A stretch of 64,000 bases of DNA from the NCBI GenBank assembly GCA_964023205.1, contig OZ026848.1, positions 31,173,912 to 31,237,911 on the forward strand. The letters run 5' to 3'. Below, one piece after another: positions 1 through 19,289 of this stretch (positions are counted from its first letter, which is position 1; the number at the start of each line of letters is the position of its first letter). A program made the position numbers and the translations under genes. This DNA is from Lutraria lutraria (Eukaryota; Mollusca; Bivalvia; Venerida; Mactridae). Below the pieces are notes generated by a model, which ran no database searches, was not told where the DNA came from, and saw nothing but the letters and a program-made list of their open reading frames with translations.

Positions 1-11
1 TGTGTTCTGCA

Positions 12-1086
12 ATGATTATAACAGATCATTTTTACAAACCCAAAACTGATGCGTGTGGAACATGCAACAAGTACATTGAAAAGAAGAAATCAGGAAATGT
101 GTCTACTGCATATGAAGTCATTTACAATGAGCATTTACAAAGAAAGGAACAAGCACGGCTTGTAAAAGATGAAGATAAGAAAAAGGCGAAAAGGGATAAA
201 GAACTGTATGTATACGTAGCCACATTTGATTTATAAGCTGTATTACATCCCCGTGTTCCAACGTTTCTCAAACATACTACAAACGAAAAATGAACAGCTA
301 TAACCTCACTTTCTTCTATTCATTGGCTAACTCCTTAGGCACATGTTACATTTGGAATGAGACCCATGGTCAAAGAGGTTCATCTGAAATCGGAACATGT
401 GTTTTGACACATCTCAATTCTTTAACTGCTAGCATGAAACATGTCATTTTATACCCAGACCAAAACAGGATCCAGTATCTAGCATCAGGCCTCCTGTGTG
501 CCATTTCTCGAAATCCATCCATTGAAGTTATTGAACAAAAATTCCTAGAATCGGGACATATACAAATGGAATGAGATTCCATGCATTCAGCAATAGAACA
601 TGCCAAAAAAACAGACCTCATTTTGTGCCAGATCAGTGGGACACAATATTCCAGATGACAAGAAGGAAAAACCCTTACGTTGTCAGACCCTTGAGGTATG
701 ATAACTTTTGTGACATAAAAACGTATGCAAAAAAACGCCTACAAATGTTTCAAAAACAAGCGTGGATGTCACAATAATTAATTGGCTTAAGGTCTAAGTC
801 TAACAGGTGCAAGCAAAAAGTATGCTATACTAGGGAAATGATGTATAGAACCAGTTTCCTTCAATTTTCATATTATATTTTGTATAACCCTGTTGTGAAT
901 TACAAAATGCAAGTTAAAGTTTGCAGAGAAAGAAAAAAATGCAAAACAACCATGTTTGAAAGCTCAATTGTCTTGCAACCTCGCAGTGACAGTAAGGTCC
1001 CAAGGAAGTCCTGCAGTGATGGGAAAGTACTCATTAAAGGTGACAAAAGAAACCTACGAAAGAGAACTGAATCAAGCAGTGACTAA
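12..1086 (+). pseudogene. Decayed transposase-like gene (several frames)
   Basis: Short open stretches at 12-236, 290-574, 571-777 and 838-1086 read like pieces of one protein broken by stops and frameshifts. The first has a C-x2-C pair (near residues 16-19) followed by a basic K/R/E-rich helix and ends 'VATFDL'. The second has 'YNLTFF', 'IWNETHGQRGSSEIGTC' and, beyond an in-frame TGA at 572-574, 'DSMHSAIEHAKK'. This pattern, a conserved W-(N/D)-E-x-x-G-x-R-G-S-x-E-I block with a downstream D-S-x-H-x-x-I-E, recalls an uncharacterised invertebrate protein family that looks like a DDE-type transposase or a domesticated derivative. A stop at 233-235 and frame changes make a functional product unlikely. 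Family assignment is from memory of the motif order and is tentative. The gene may extend to the left of the window. Confidence 0.5.
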
Positions 1087-1089
1087 TGC

Positions 1090-3200
1090 TTGGTAATATA
1101 TGGATTCAGTGTGACACTTGCAGAGCACAGCTACATGAGACTGCAAACCAAGGTTTTGAGTGTAACAAGTCAGAAGAGAAGTTTGTCAAAACTGCTAGAA
1201 AGATAACTGAAAATGTTGAATTTTGTTTCGCGTGTTGAATTTGAAAACAGAATTACTTCACTTTTTAAAACAGATAGGAAATACTTTATTATGTTAAAAA
1301 ATGCAAATGGTGTGTTACTTTTTAAAAGTCATTGCACAGTAACATTGTTGTAATTTTATTTGAAATGAGGAAATTGTGATGTTGTCTTTAAGAATAACAC
1401 ATGTGTGTAATCAGGTATCAAATTTTAGAATTAAGTTTTTTTGTTTTACTTCTTAGAGCATTTTATTTCTATTTTTTAGAAAAAGGATAGTTGAGAGTCT
1501 TCTTCAAAGCAACATGAGGATGATACTTTGAATAGAATGACTTTGAAGCACTCTGTCATCAGGTTTTATTATGCCTTTAACATAAGTCCTCCAATGACTA
1601 CTCCACAGTGCCTCCTTAATGTCAAACCATAGTATACTAATATACATGATGTATATTTCACACTTTAAAGAACAAACCCCAACAGAACTGTACAAAAGAT
1701 TATGCAACACAATCCAATGAATCACAGTCAGCATCAGAGTTTGTAATGTAGCTTTTGGCCTGTGTTAAAAGAGTGTTGACTGCTTCATCGACAGAGGAGA
1801 CAGTTGCATGTGACAAAGTGTTAGTGTTATGTACTTTTTAAGTGTGAATTCCATAGTTGGATTTCTTTTTATGGATAAATCTAGGAATGAAAAATGAAGA
1901 CAAAAACATTAAAGCTAGAGGATCCAGGGATGAGGCTGGTTTGTCAAATGAGAATGCTCCGATATCGTTGTTCACATTGACAACATTGATTAACCGGAAC
2001 TGGTACACAAACTGTGATCATTAATCAAACAATATACTAAAAAATAGACTTTCTAAAGTAACAGGTTAAATGTTGGACCCGGGTCAGTTACTTTTGTCTT
2101 TATTTCATAAAGGGAGATAATATTACTTACTAGATAGTACTCTCCCTTTTCTATGACTATATACATGTAGCATTTTTAATTTCATGATTACAAATTCTAA
2201 AATTACACAATTCAGAAAAGATTATGGTGAATAATCCATAAATTCTACATAATCAATAAAATTAAACAAGAGATTTAATGGTTAGAAATGCATGTTTGTA
2301 TTAGGGTCTGCAATCCTTAAAGTCTCATGTTAAACATACATATAAGGTGACAATATTGAGTGGAATGAGATCATAATAAACTAATAAAGTCACCAGAGAA
2401 AGTTAGATCTTCATAAAAAACTGCTAAAAAATATACATCATAAAGTCTACCCAGACAATCATTTATTTTATTTTTTAAATCTTTTTCCATTTTAAAATCT
2501 TATTTCTCATTAACATACAAACTATTGGAAACTGACACTTATTTTCAGACACTATATAGTATATATCAATGGATTTTTTCTCATTGAAAGATAACATAAG
2601 TTGTAAAATTAATGAGCCTTCATGACATTCTGTGGTAAAGAGCTATAAAACAGTAGGTCATCAACTCACTACAAGCTATCATTATTTGAAATATGATCAT
2701 AACAAGCATTTGTAATGTCCTATTATTGACCAGGAAGCAATTGTTATGGTTTATCAACCAACCTACAGAGACATATATGAGATAAACGTGATAATATCCG
2801 CGCCATTTGTGAAGTATCATTATCTATGAGGGAAAGTCATTATAGTAACATGCTGATGCAGTTCTTGTCATTTAATTCATATCAAATTCAGTCTTTACAA
2901 AAATCTTTTTAAGTACCAAACATTTGGTTCAGTGAAAATACAAACTTTACTGGAAAGAATGAAATTTTAGAGACCAAAATTTCAACAAAAACTCATTAAT
3001 ATTTTCACAGATAAAAAAAACATATTTTTCGAGATAAATTAAAAGTATAAATAAGTATGATAAAAATATCATTGAAAATTTATTGGATATTCGGAACACT
3101 GACCTTTTCAAATTAAACTTGACTGATGCGCATATTTGTAGATTCAGTCCTCAATTCAGGCCTTATTTGAAGACTGCAAAATTGTAGACAACCCTGATGT
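1090..3200. other. Gene-free AT-rich stretch, 3' flank of zinc-finger gene
   Basis: No coding exon is supported here. The part next to 3201 is presumably the 3' UTR of the minus-strand zinc-finger gene; several TTTATT motifs (AATAAA on the minus strand), for example in 2461-2475, could be its poly(A) signal, but none is clearly preferred. Confidence 0.4.
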
Positions 3201-3201
3201 A

Positions 3202-6200
3202 TTAAACACCTTTAGAATGAATCTTCAAGTGAATGATCATATTAGAATGCTGGGAAAATGATTTTCCACAGACTTCACAGAAATGTTTAGGAGGTTTATG
3301 AATCAACATATGTTTTCTTACAGCACTTTGAGTCTTAAATCTTTTATCACATTCCAGGCACGGGTATTTTTCTATGGCCAAATGGACACCTTCTTCATGA
3401 ATTTCCAGATCCTTGGACCGTTTGAATGACTTCTCGCATCTATTACACTTGTATGGACGTTCCTCTGAAGATAGCATAAATCAGACATAGTTAACAAGAG
3501 AATACTGTCAGTTTTATTTCATTCATACATATAAACCATCATACCAATAGAATTTATGATAGAACATACACTAAATCATTTAACAGAATATTTTCTTGAT
3601 AATCATTATTCCATAAACAACAGATATTGCATATAACTCATGGTAGGGTTATCATTTGAGAGCTGGGACAAGTAAGTTCACAGAGGAGTCAGACCTAAAT
3701 GGAAAACTGAAATATACATCCAATAGACCAGAAAGGTTAAAATATTTATTGATAAGTTCTATAGGAATAAATTTATTGGAGACAAAAACATAATTCACAA
3801 AATGCTTCTGTTACTTTGGTCTCAAATGCCTGAGTATCTCCTGTCTACTACAAGAATGTCTAGTTGACTTCTAGGGCGACTCTCAACATAAACTACTAAA
3901 GCCATTAAGTGAATTAAAATGTCTCAATAAATTGTAGCAGTATACAATCAACCCAGACATGTGCCTTCAGAGAGTTAAATGTATATATGTATCTTAGAGA
4001 TTAAGGGTATTGATGATTTCACAGTACAATAAATATTGTTTACTGAATAACAATGTTACTTCAGATGCTTAGATATTTCATCAACTTAAGATCAAACAGA
4101 ATCAAATGCATATAATATATTCAAGTAAATTTATCAAGTTCATTTATATTTTAAACATCTTCACATTCCCTGAACTAAAAATAAAATCTTAATGAAAGCA
4201 GCAATAATTTAAACAAATGGTAATAATTTCTTTAATTTAGAAATGCAAAACATGAAGATAATACCAGAGTGGGATACAGCACATGAAGACAACACCTGAG
4301 TCAGATATAACACATGAAGACAATACCACCGTAACATATAACACATGAAGACAATACCACTGTAACAACATACAACACATGAAGACAATACCACTGTAAC
4401 ATACAACACATGAAGACAATACCACTGTAACATCATACAACACATGAAGACAATACCACTGTAACATCATACAACACATGAAGACAATACCATTGTAACA
4501 TCATACAACACATGAAGACAATACAAGAGAGCTACAACACATGAAGACAATACCAGAGTGAGATATAACACATGCTGACAACACATGAAGACAATACCAG
4601 AATGAGATACAACACATGAAGACAATACCAGAGTGAGATATAACACATGCTGACAACACATGAAGACAATACCAGAATGAGATATAACACATGCTGACAA
4701 CACATGAAGACAATACCAGAATGAGATATAACACATGAAGACAATACCTGAGTGAGATATAACACATGCTGACAACACATGAAGACAATACCAGAGTGAG
4801 ATATAACACATGCTGACAACACATGAAGACAATACCAGAGTGAGATATAACACATGCTGACAACACATGAAGACAATACCAGAATGAGATATAACACATG
4901 CTGACAACACATGAAGACAATACCAGAATGAGATTATAACACATGAAGACAATACCAGAATAAGATACAACACATGAAGACAATACCAGAGTGAGATACA
5001 ATACAACACATGAGGACAATTACTAGAGTGAAATATAATACAACACATGAAGACAATACCTGAGTGACATAAAATACAACACATGAAGACAATACATGAG
5101 TGAGATACAATACATGAAGACAATGCCAGAGTGAGATATAACACATGCTGACAACACATGAAGACAATACCTGAGTGAGATACAATACAACACATGGAAA
5201 CAATACCTGAGTGAGAGATCATATGTACTCGAACAGCTTTCTGATCTTTGAACTTCTTATGACAAAGTGAACATTCTGCTGTACGCTCCTTCAAATGTTT
5301 TTTCCTAAAATCATTGAAAATGTGGTAAAAGCTAAGATTTTCCTTGTTGAATTAAAAGCTTATAGTTTAGTAGAATTAAGTGACATGTTTCACACTTCTG
5401 AAGCTAATGAAAAGTAGCACAGGGGAGATAACAGAGAATAGAACAAAAGTTTGCATAGCGTTGTTAGTGTATAGTCTACAATATCGGCATCATGCAGATC
5501 TATCTGATAGTAACAAACTATTTTTACAGAGGGTGTAGAATTTCAATATGTTTGTCAGTTTTGGACACTACACTGAAAACGTACAGTTTGGTTGTCAGTT
5601 ATCTTACACAGATTTCTTCCTACTGATTCCTTAAAGGTACTCACCCATGTTGACGTAAATATGGCAAAGCTTTAAAACTTTTGCCACATTCATGACAGGT
5701 ATATTTCTTCTCTGTTGCATGTACAAATGTTTTATGTTGGTTCAGTCTTGCCTTGCTACTAAACTGAAACATTCCATTCAAAACACAGTCAAACCTTTGA
5801 ACAAAGGCCACCCTAATGTAAGTCAAAATGTGGTCATTATTGTCATGTGGCCTTTATAAGGAGGTCATTATGTTCATACAGAATAATGAATGACGCTTTT
5901 TAAAAGAATGGCCTTTATTTACAGGGTTGCTTTTATTCAAAGGTGGCCACTAACACATGTTTGACAGTATAACCGGAGTTAATGTAATTATGTACGTTGC
6001 CAAACTCCTATGTTCTTGATTTATAAATTGACCTTCAGACATTGAGTTCAAAGTTCACAGAATATAGCTGAAATTTCTCTAAGAGCAAAGTAGGAAATAT
6101 TTTCCGGTCTGGTGAAGACTGTCTCTATTTGCCAAACTAATATGATCAAATACACATCTCTTATGGCTAATGATTTTATTATATTAATGAGTATCAATTA

Positions 6201-8044
6201 AGAACAGGACAACAAATCCATCAATGTCTCGATGATCTGCCAACTGGATATAAGATCTACCACACTGACAGTATGATTATAGAGAATTATATCACAGTTT
6301 ATCTGAACTGTATTGTAACATATAAACCACTAAAACTGTCATTAGTTAGGAGGAAAAAGAAAAACTACAGTTGGAGTAAAATATGGCAACAGGTGGTATA
6401 TGAAAGTATTTATTTATTGATATATTTTAACACAATGTAAGCCAGGGGAGGGTTTTACTTAGAAGTGACACTGACATTCAACATCTTCCCCCCAGAAAAT
6501 AAGCTATATTTTCCCCCTAAAAATGTATTGCCCCTATTTGTGATGAGAATATTTCCCAAATATACCCCTTTTAATGTAATTTTGGCCCCTTTTACCAGGG
6601 GATGAAATCTAAGTGCAGATACACAGGGTACATGATTCTTAAATCTTAACTAGAAGAGAGACTTACCATAAGATTACATTGATCACATTGTAGTGTTCGT
6701 TTAGCATGGACAGCTTTATGTATAGACAGAGAATCATATTTGTATATACCCCCGCACACCTCACAAGGATAATAGTTATCAACAGCACGTTCAGATGGTT
6801 TACGTCCCTGAAACACAAGATACAATGTAAAACTGTGCCATAAATTTATATTTACAGCGTACATGTATCTGCACATAGAAGTTTATGTTAAAATCATAAA
6901 TTAGGAATATACTGCACATAGAAGTTTATGTTAAAATCATAAATTAGGAATATACTGCAAATAGAAGTTTATGTTAAAATCATAAATTAGGAATATACTG
7001 CACATAGAAGTTTGTGTTAAAAGCACAAATTAGGAATATACTGCACATAGAAGTTTATGTTAAAAGCACAAATTAGGAATATACATAAGAAAAATATTTC
7101 CAGAAAAAAAAATGCGAAATACAAAATCTGCCATATTTATAGAAACATATTTTTACATATACCCTAACTGATACTGTAAACCATTACTATTAAAACAGTA
7201 TGATTATTACTGACAAATAACTTCCGTATTGATAAAAGGAGGTCATGTTTGACTAGAAATATACATAGTTGTGCAACATTGCGAATAACAGACTTACTTT
7301 AATTTTTGGTTTCACAACATGGGAGACAGAACAAGTTCCTTCAATCTCATTGGCGAACTCATCAAGCGAATCATTTTTCTGATCTGGTTCTCCATTAGTT
7401 GCACTACATGGTTCAGAGTTAACAATACTCGCATCATTTCTATCAAATGCACTTTTTAAATTTTTATTTCTCATGGAATTGTCCTTGGTTCCTGTTTTTA
7501 TATTTTTCTTAGCTTCAGCAAATAATCTCTCAAAAGGATTATTAAGTGTACCAGTATCTTCATCATCATCATCAATATCATCATCATCATCTGCCTCTGA
7601 GTTGTCTTTGAGATCACTACAATTGTTCTGTGCAGGGAATTCATACGCAGTTTTATCATCATTTCTGAATACAAATTCAGTCATAGCTTCCTCCTCCAGC
7701 AAGTGTTTATACAGAGTACATACTGAAGGAAACTTGAACTGACATTTCCCACATGAATAAACATTATTATCATCACTAAATTCTCCACTGACTTCAGAGC
7801 AACAATGTACATATTGGTTCATAATGTTATGTTTTTGTATATGAGAAAAATAGACAGTAATGCTATTAAATTTAGCATCACATATACCACAAACAAATGG
7901 ATACAAAGACATGATTCCACCCAAAGTTTCCATATTCTTAACTTGTAAATCTCTCTCTCCAATCTTGAGAATCATCAACTTACGAAGGTTTGTAAAACAA
8001 AATCTTCTAAATTTTACCCAGACGGCATAAACTAAATATTTCAC
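3202..8044 (-). CDS. C2H2 zinc-finger protein, 455 aa, 5 coding exons
   Basis: Exons (minus order): 7298-8044, 6667-6807, 5645-5763, 5207-5304, 3202-3464; all junctions are GT-AG and the 1,368 nt stay in frame. Several fingers are completed only by splicing, which supports the model: the finger 'CDQCNLM|FSSKARLNQHKTFVH' crosses exons 2/3, the next crosses exons 3/4, and the linker H-S-E-E-R-P-Y crosses exons 4/5. Exon 1 holds one classical finger (C52-H72), a degenerate one (C98-H114, second His missing) and an acidic Asp tract (about 150-163). A run of seven C2H2 fingers fills roughly residues 264 to the C-terminus; the last ones are spaced by short linkers. Probably a nuclear DNA-binding regulator, but no orthologue is recognised. 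The start is uncertain: Met1 at 8044, Met38 or Met45 are all possible. An acceptor at 8403-8405 suggests exon 1 begins with UTR at 8402; a donor-like site at 10431 could end a non-coding first exon. Intron 4 carries a large minisatellite. Confidence 0.88.
4255..5215. repeat. Minisatellite, 31-44 bp units, starting at a splice donor
   Basis: About 25 imperfect units. On the plus strand the short unit (31 bp, or 34 with an extra CAT) is 'accagagtgagata' followed by 'caacacatgaagacaat'. A 44-bp form adds 'acatgctgacaac', giving two 'cacatg' cores per unit. The left third (4320-4500) uses a variant with 'accactgtaacat'. On the minus strand each unit reads CTCACTC(A/T)GGTATTG..., the same sequence as the end of zinc-finger exon 4 and its 5' splice site (5201-5216). 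Because unit lengths are not multiples of three and no unit contains a stop, all three minus-strand frames stay open for hundreds of bases. Confidence 0.95.
5786..5968. mobile_element. Palindromic MITE, CAGTCAAACCTGTG family (copy 1)
   Basis: Left end 'cagtcaaaccttt' with 'aaaggccacc', right end 'ggtggcc...acatgtttgacag'. The ends are inverted repeats and the inner 'ggccacc/ggtggcc' blocks are also inverted. Copies also at 13920-14102, 31785-31850 (partial), 34558-34915 (interrupted) and 38338-38437. Superfamily not determined. Confidence 0.65.
6869..7084. repeat. Tandem repeat, 43 bp x 5
   Basis: Unit starts 'ctgcacatagaagtttatg' at 6869, 6912, 6955, 6998 and 7041, an exact 43-bp period. 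The last two or three units share variants (aagcacaaa for aatcataaa). It sits in intron 1 of the zinc-finger gene. Confidence 0.95.
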
Positions 8045-10640
8045 ATTTAGATAATGAAGAAATCAAAACTGACAACAGACTGATCAAGTTTTAACTGAAT
8101 TATATCAGTCTGAGTGAAATTACAGACAGGTGTCTCAGAGAGACATCGGGAAATGAATATACCTTTCACTGTCTTAGCTGATCATTTGGGTGACATGCCA
8201 ATAAATATAATAAGTCATGAAGCTCAGCTAGCATATTTCACATCAAAATTATTGTCTCGAACAAAATAATCATCATAAAAAGTACCACTGTCAAAGCCTA
8301 TATAGCATTAAGGCATTTCTACCACATCTGATTTAGTGCGTGGTGGAGAGAACACTTTTTGTAAGTTTATTTATAATCCTGTTGATAGCTATCATCCTAA
8401 ACCTGAAAAAGAAAGAAAAAAAAAGTTACAACAATTTGATATATTTACAATTTTATCAAAGATATTAGAATATTTCTATGATTTAATGAAGAAGAAAATT
8501 TAAATGAAACATGAGCTGATGTACATGTAAGACATGAAGGAAGCAATTTCATATAGGTGCGGGGGTTAGATTAGAGAATTGGTTTTCACCCCTTATAAAA
8601 ACCATAACAGCCAAAATTATTGATCGGGGGGGGGGGGGGGGGGTAATTTTAGATAGCATCTCAAAATGGGGGGAAAATTCGTAAAAACCCTTCAGTTCCT
8701 ACAGCTCTGCATGTAGCTCAGAAGAGTTTTCTTCTGTGGGGCCATCATTAAAAAATTGTTTGATTGTAGTGCTCAGACCCAAAATTCCAGACATGGGTGG
8801 GTAGGTATTTTTTTGCGTGTTTTTTTCCCAACATTGCATTGTTAAAATAATTGGCAATTTTGCAATACACAATATTTTCATATAGTCTGCTCTGCATTAG
8901 ACATGTAATTAGACAGAAGAAAATATCATGAAAAAATCAGTTTGTATTTAATAAACGTCATAATTTTTACATTCCGGTACAGTTTAAAAACGGAAAGTAC
9001 TTCTTAACAGAACTGGTGCAAACTGAGTACAAAAAAATCAACTTGAAAACCTAAAAAAAAAGAAAAGTAGGGGCCATTTCTACAGTTTGGTCAGAGCACT
9101 ACAAACAAACAATTATTTTCAGCCTGGTTACATGAGAGGTCTTGACTCATAATCATCTCCAACCGTTCCTATTTTTGTTATTAATCAACAACAGCTTGAC
9201 CTCTAGGATTTGACAGTTATAATCTACCATCAAATAAGAATGTTGAAAACAAACTGTCCTGCAGAATGACAAAACCAGCCTTACTGAATGGGAGCTGAAA
9301 TTGGGATGGAATTCCAATATCAACAATGTAGTTTAGCAATGTGGTATGTCATGGTATTTGCATTTATAATTTGGCTGGGATATTTCACTTGGTAGAGCAC
9401 CTGACTTGCAAGCAGGAGTACGAGGGTTAAAGCCGGAAGGACCATCATCTCAGCATGTGCGGGACGGAGCCAAGTCGTAAAATGTCTCACTGTCACAAAA
9501 CAGTCGTGAAACACGGAACTATAAGGGATTTTTAAAGACTAAAACACATTCTTTTAGATAGTGTCAACTTTCATGAATGTTTTTTATTTAATTTAGGGGG
9601 AAATTTTTCTCTCAGTGGGGAAATATATACTTATTTACTTATAGGAAACAGATCTGAATACCAGGTCTATCAAACTGTTTGACCTAATTTTGAATTTTCA
9701 CCAATGACAAGGACTTATATAGTGTAAGTGGTGATTCGATCCAATCCACGATTCAACACTCACAATTCACAAATCAAATCACAAATCTTTTGTTATCAAG
9801 TATCTGGTCTAAAACTTCAAAATTGCAGTCCTGAAGACAGCTTAATTTAATTTCTTTTAGGAATAATGAAGTAAATCAATATAAATTGTTCTATCATCTA
9901 TGGCTTAAATTTATACATACTCCCTTCCAGTTAATTGATTTACCAGCATCATTATTTAAAGAACAGATTGGACATCTTAGCAATCCATAATCCATGATGT
10001 GACAATATTTATTCAGAGAAAAGGGATTTTTTAAAAACAAAGAATACACTTTTAATTTGTTAAAAAACAAGATTGCAAACCATGATTCTTAGTAATGACG
10101 ATTATTCATACTCAATTTTTCAGTTTGATTTGTGATTACCCGAGTACTCGGATACTCGCCACAGCCCTAATACATGGACTTGCAAATTCCGTATTAACAG
10201 TTAGAGGTAATCAGATCCCACAGAAGCGATGTCAATCAACGGGATTTCATGCTCCTGTTTACAATAGTGAAAAAATAAGAAAATATCCGAGATGATCCAA
10301 ATATACATAAGGATCTAACATAAATAGTCTGCAAGACAACCCATGTAAGGTTACAAGTTATCTATAGATAAAATAACATCATCTAAACATGACTACTATC
10401 CGAGACTAGGAGACAATAAACTAAATCTTACCTAAAAATAAAATGAATTATCCTGGGGCTGGAAATGAGAACAATAAAAAGCGCGTATAACGAACTCAAC
10501 AAGTTTGTGAATGTCTGTTCATAAGTATGCAAAAAAAGGTAATTTAACGTACTTAGCTATATAAGGGCAAAAATGCTGACAAGATACCTTTCTATCGCTC
10601 CTTCTCCAGTCAAAGCAAATGGCGATAATTCAACTAAGGG
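8045..10640. other. Upstream region of zinc-finger gene, no CDS
   Basis: No coding exon supported. It holds a long G run (about 8625-8643), a tRNA-headed SINE-like copy at 9366-9520, and at 10165-10320 a fragment related to the 24456-24960 element. A minus-strand donor-like site TAG|GTAAGA at 10431 and the less AT-rich stretch 10480-10900 are candidates for the first exon and promoter. Not proven. Confidence 0.35.
9366..9520 (+). mobile_element. tRNA-Ala-like SINE copy
   Basis: Contains an A-box-like 'cacttggtagagcacctg' and the recurring 'acttgcaagcaggag' anticodon-arm segment, followed by a degraded B box 'gggttaaagcc'. The same head occurs at 18556, 40695, 45005 and 45276. Called SINE-derived because the copies share a 3' tail and have poor acceptor stems. 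Confidence 0.6.
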
Positions 10641-10899
10641 AAGTAACTCGAAATATTAAAAATAATACAAACGTTCCGAGTCATTTCGTTCCTTGTGCGT
10701 TACGCGAACACCAAAACAGTGCACATTTATAAGATAGAACTGAGTTTAACCACTGACTTTCTATAAATTAGCTTTCTCGTGACTAGAATTTGTCTGGTAC
10801 CATACGCGATTCTAATTCATAGACAATGAGGGACCAGTGATAGTTATGATAGTCAGACACAATTACCACACCACCACGGAGCTCAAGGCCCCTATGTAG

Positions 10900-12300
10900 G
10901 CCCCTATATAATTTTTATAAATATGTATTTCTAATACCATTTATTCAATTAGTATAAACATAAAAATCTACACGTGTGTCAACATGTCCGTTGGAAGACA
11001 GGCTTGGAGGGCGGCAAATTTTATATTTTGTCTGAAAACGGAAAATTTCCAGGCGGGAGAAGCTTTAATTAAATCAAAGACCTTTACATACGATTAAATC
11101 AAAGACACTTACTATACATATATATGGTGTATGTAATCTTGACAAATGATCAAATAAAATAACGTAACCACATGTATATTAACAAGGACTTATATACATA
11201 CATGTATGTATATAAGTCCTTAATTGATATTAATAACTGTGCTATAGCTTATGTAGATATATATATTATATGCTTAGACACTTTTTTCTTATTTTTTTTG
11301 TGTCAGTCCCCTATGTTCTGTGGTGGTTGGTAAAGTTATGTTTCATGCCCGGAACCAGACTAATAAAGTTTTGTTTAGTGTCACCCCTATTGATAGTGCC
11401 AGTCAAGTTGGCTTATTAGACACCTATCTTATGTTCGCACAGTAATAATAATACTTTTTTTCTGAATTAAAAAATGGTGCAAACTTATGTATGGTGACAG
11501 CTTCTGTGTCTTTGAATGTTACTCACATTTTATGAGTGTAAAGTGAGTTAAATTTAACACCACATCATATTGTAGGTGGCTTCATCTATTATTTATCTAT
11601 ACTACTCGTATTTTATATAATGTTCATTTCTTTAAATGAACAGTGCAACCTCTTCAAAGCAACACCCTTTGGAAGCAGCAAAATTATGTTGTTGTCGTTC
11701 GGAGGTGGTTGCTCTAGAGGTTATATTTAATTTAATAGTTAAATTGTGCAGTGGGAAAAAATCATGCTGTTATTGAAGGGAGGTTGTTGCTCAAGAGAGG
11801 GTCGCTCTGGAGTTTGTACTGTATATACTATTACCAAGATACATTGCTAGCAAACTGCTTTCACCTTGCCTGTTGAACCAAAGAAGTAAACTGAATGTAC
11901 AATAGCATCTTATAACCATAACCAGTTGGGCCTCACAATCACTGCCCTTAAATCATGCACTAGAAATCAAGAGACAACATTTTACAGTTTAAAAATAGTG
12001 CCATCGTGTATGTCAACCCAAACCCCACATGGGGAGCAACAGGGTCTGGACAGGTTTGACAACTTGACACTCATTTGATTGACTATGTGAACATAAACAC
12101 ACAATTATTTTGAAGGCAAGTTATTGAATAAATAATCTGGGACCAATATACACATACATTTGTATATACATGTCAAGATAGGTTCCATATGTAAATTATG
12201 TATTGAAATAGATCTGCATTAATTAATATACTTGGCTCCCTACTTTAATAGCTACATTACATTGAATACCATGACGTTGGACAGATAATTAAACCAGAAT
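10900..12300. other. Intergenic stretch between zinc-finger gene and RagA
   Basis: No coding evidence. At 11641-11825 there is an inverted-repeat element with 'cagtgcaacctcttc' and 'gggtcgctctggag' ends; a related copy is at 24091-24270. Confidence 0.4.
11186..11224. repeat. Perfect palindrome, collapsed element ends
   Basis: 'aaggacttatatacatacatg' followed directly by its inverse. Each arm equals the terminal repeat of the 505-bp element at 24456-24960, so this looks like an element reduced to its two ends. A similar degenerate pair lies at 19461-19500. Confidence 0.7.
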
Positions 12301-12316
12301 GATTATTTGTATCATA

Positions 12317-12858
12317 TTTATTTTGAAAGTGAATGAAAACAGAATCACATTTCAGTTGTTTGGTACATAAAGTCACATGTATTTATAAATACAGTACAGT
12401 ATCTAGATGAATGACAGTACAAAACAATTACAGAGAAATTATATATACATGTACATAATGAAAAAACTAATGATGCTTTGTACAATTAATTCCATAACAA
12501 GGCAATATTATATGACAGACATTATTAAAAGTAATGAATTCATTTTATGCACCTGATTAGTGACGTAAAAAGTAAATTCTGGTGTTACTATGAAAATGTA
12601 AAATTTATCAATACAGTACATAATCAGTAAATAAGAATGGCGCGCATCTATATACTCTAGTATGCAGATCCATACACTATGGACTACATCTCACAGACGC
12701 CAGAAGAAAATGGACACTCCCGCACCGATCATCATAAATATTGTCATCAACATTAAATCTCACAAAATCTGCCTTTCATCCCTGGGTTAGACAGACAAAA
12801 ATATCATCAGATTTCTAAATTTCATCGACGCCTCTACATATGTAATGTTCACATTCTA
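12317..12858 (-). other. RRAGA: Probable 3' UTR of RagA
   Basis: Sequence between the RagA stop codon and a minus-strand AATAAA (TTTATT at 12317-12322). It lacks recognisable repeats. Extent is inferred from the signal alone. Confidence 0.45.
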
Positions 12859-19145
<6,287 letters not shown>

Positions 19146-19289
19146 CGTGTCTGTATTTGTCTTGTATTGAGTAAAAAATAAGGAACAAAAGAGCGGCGTA
19201 AAAACTTCTTAAATCGTATAAACGTAGAGAATAAATGTGTTTTTCTAATAGAACAAGTGGAAGTATTTATGACTCAAAACTCAGTCGTC

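Noticed and set aside
4255..5215. CRISPR-like array
   Set aside because: Units vary in length, have no unique spacers and lie in a eukaryotic intron; it is a minisatellite.
7473..7742. Ser-rich plus-strand open frame
   Set aside because: It is antisense to the Asp-rich tract of the zinc-finger exon; the poly-Ser is the complement of GAT repeats.
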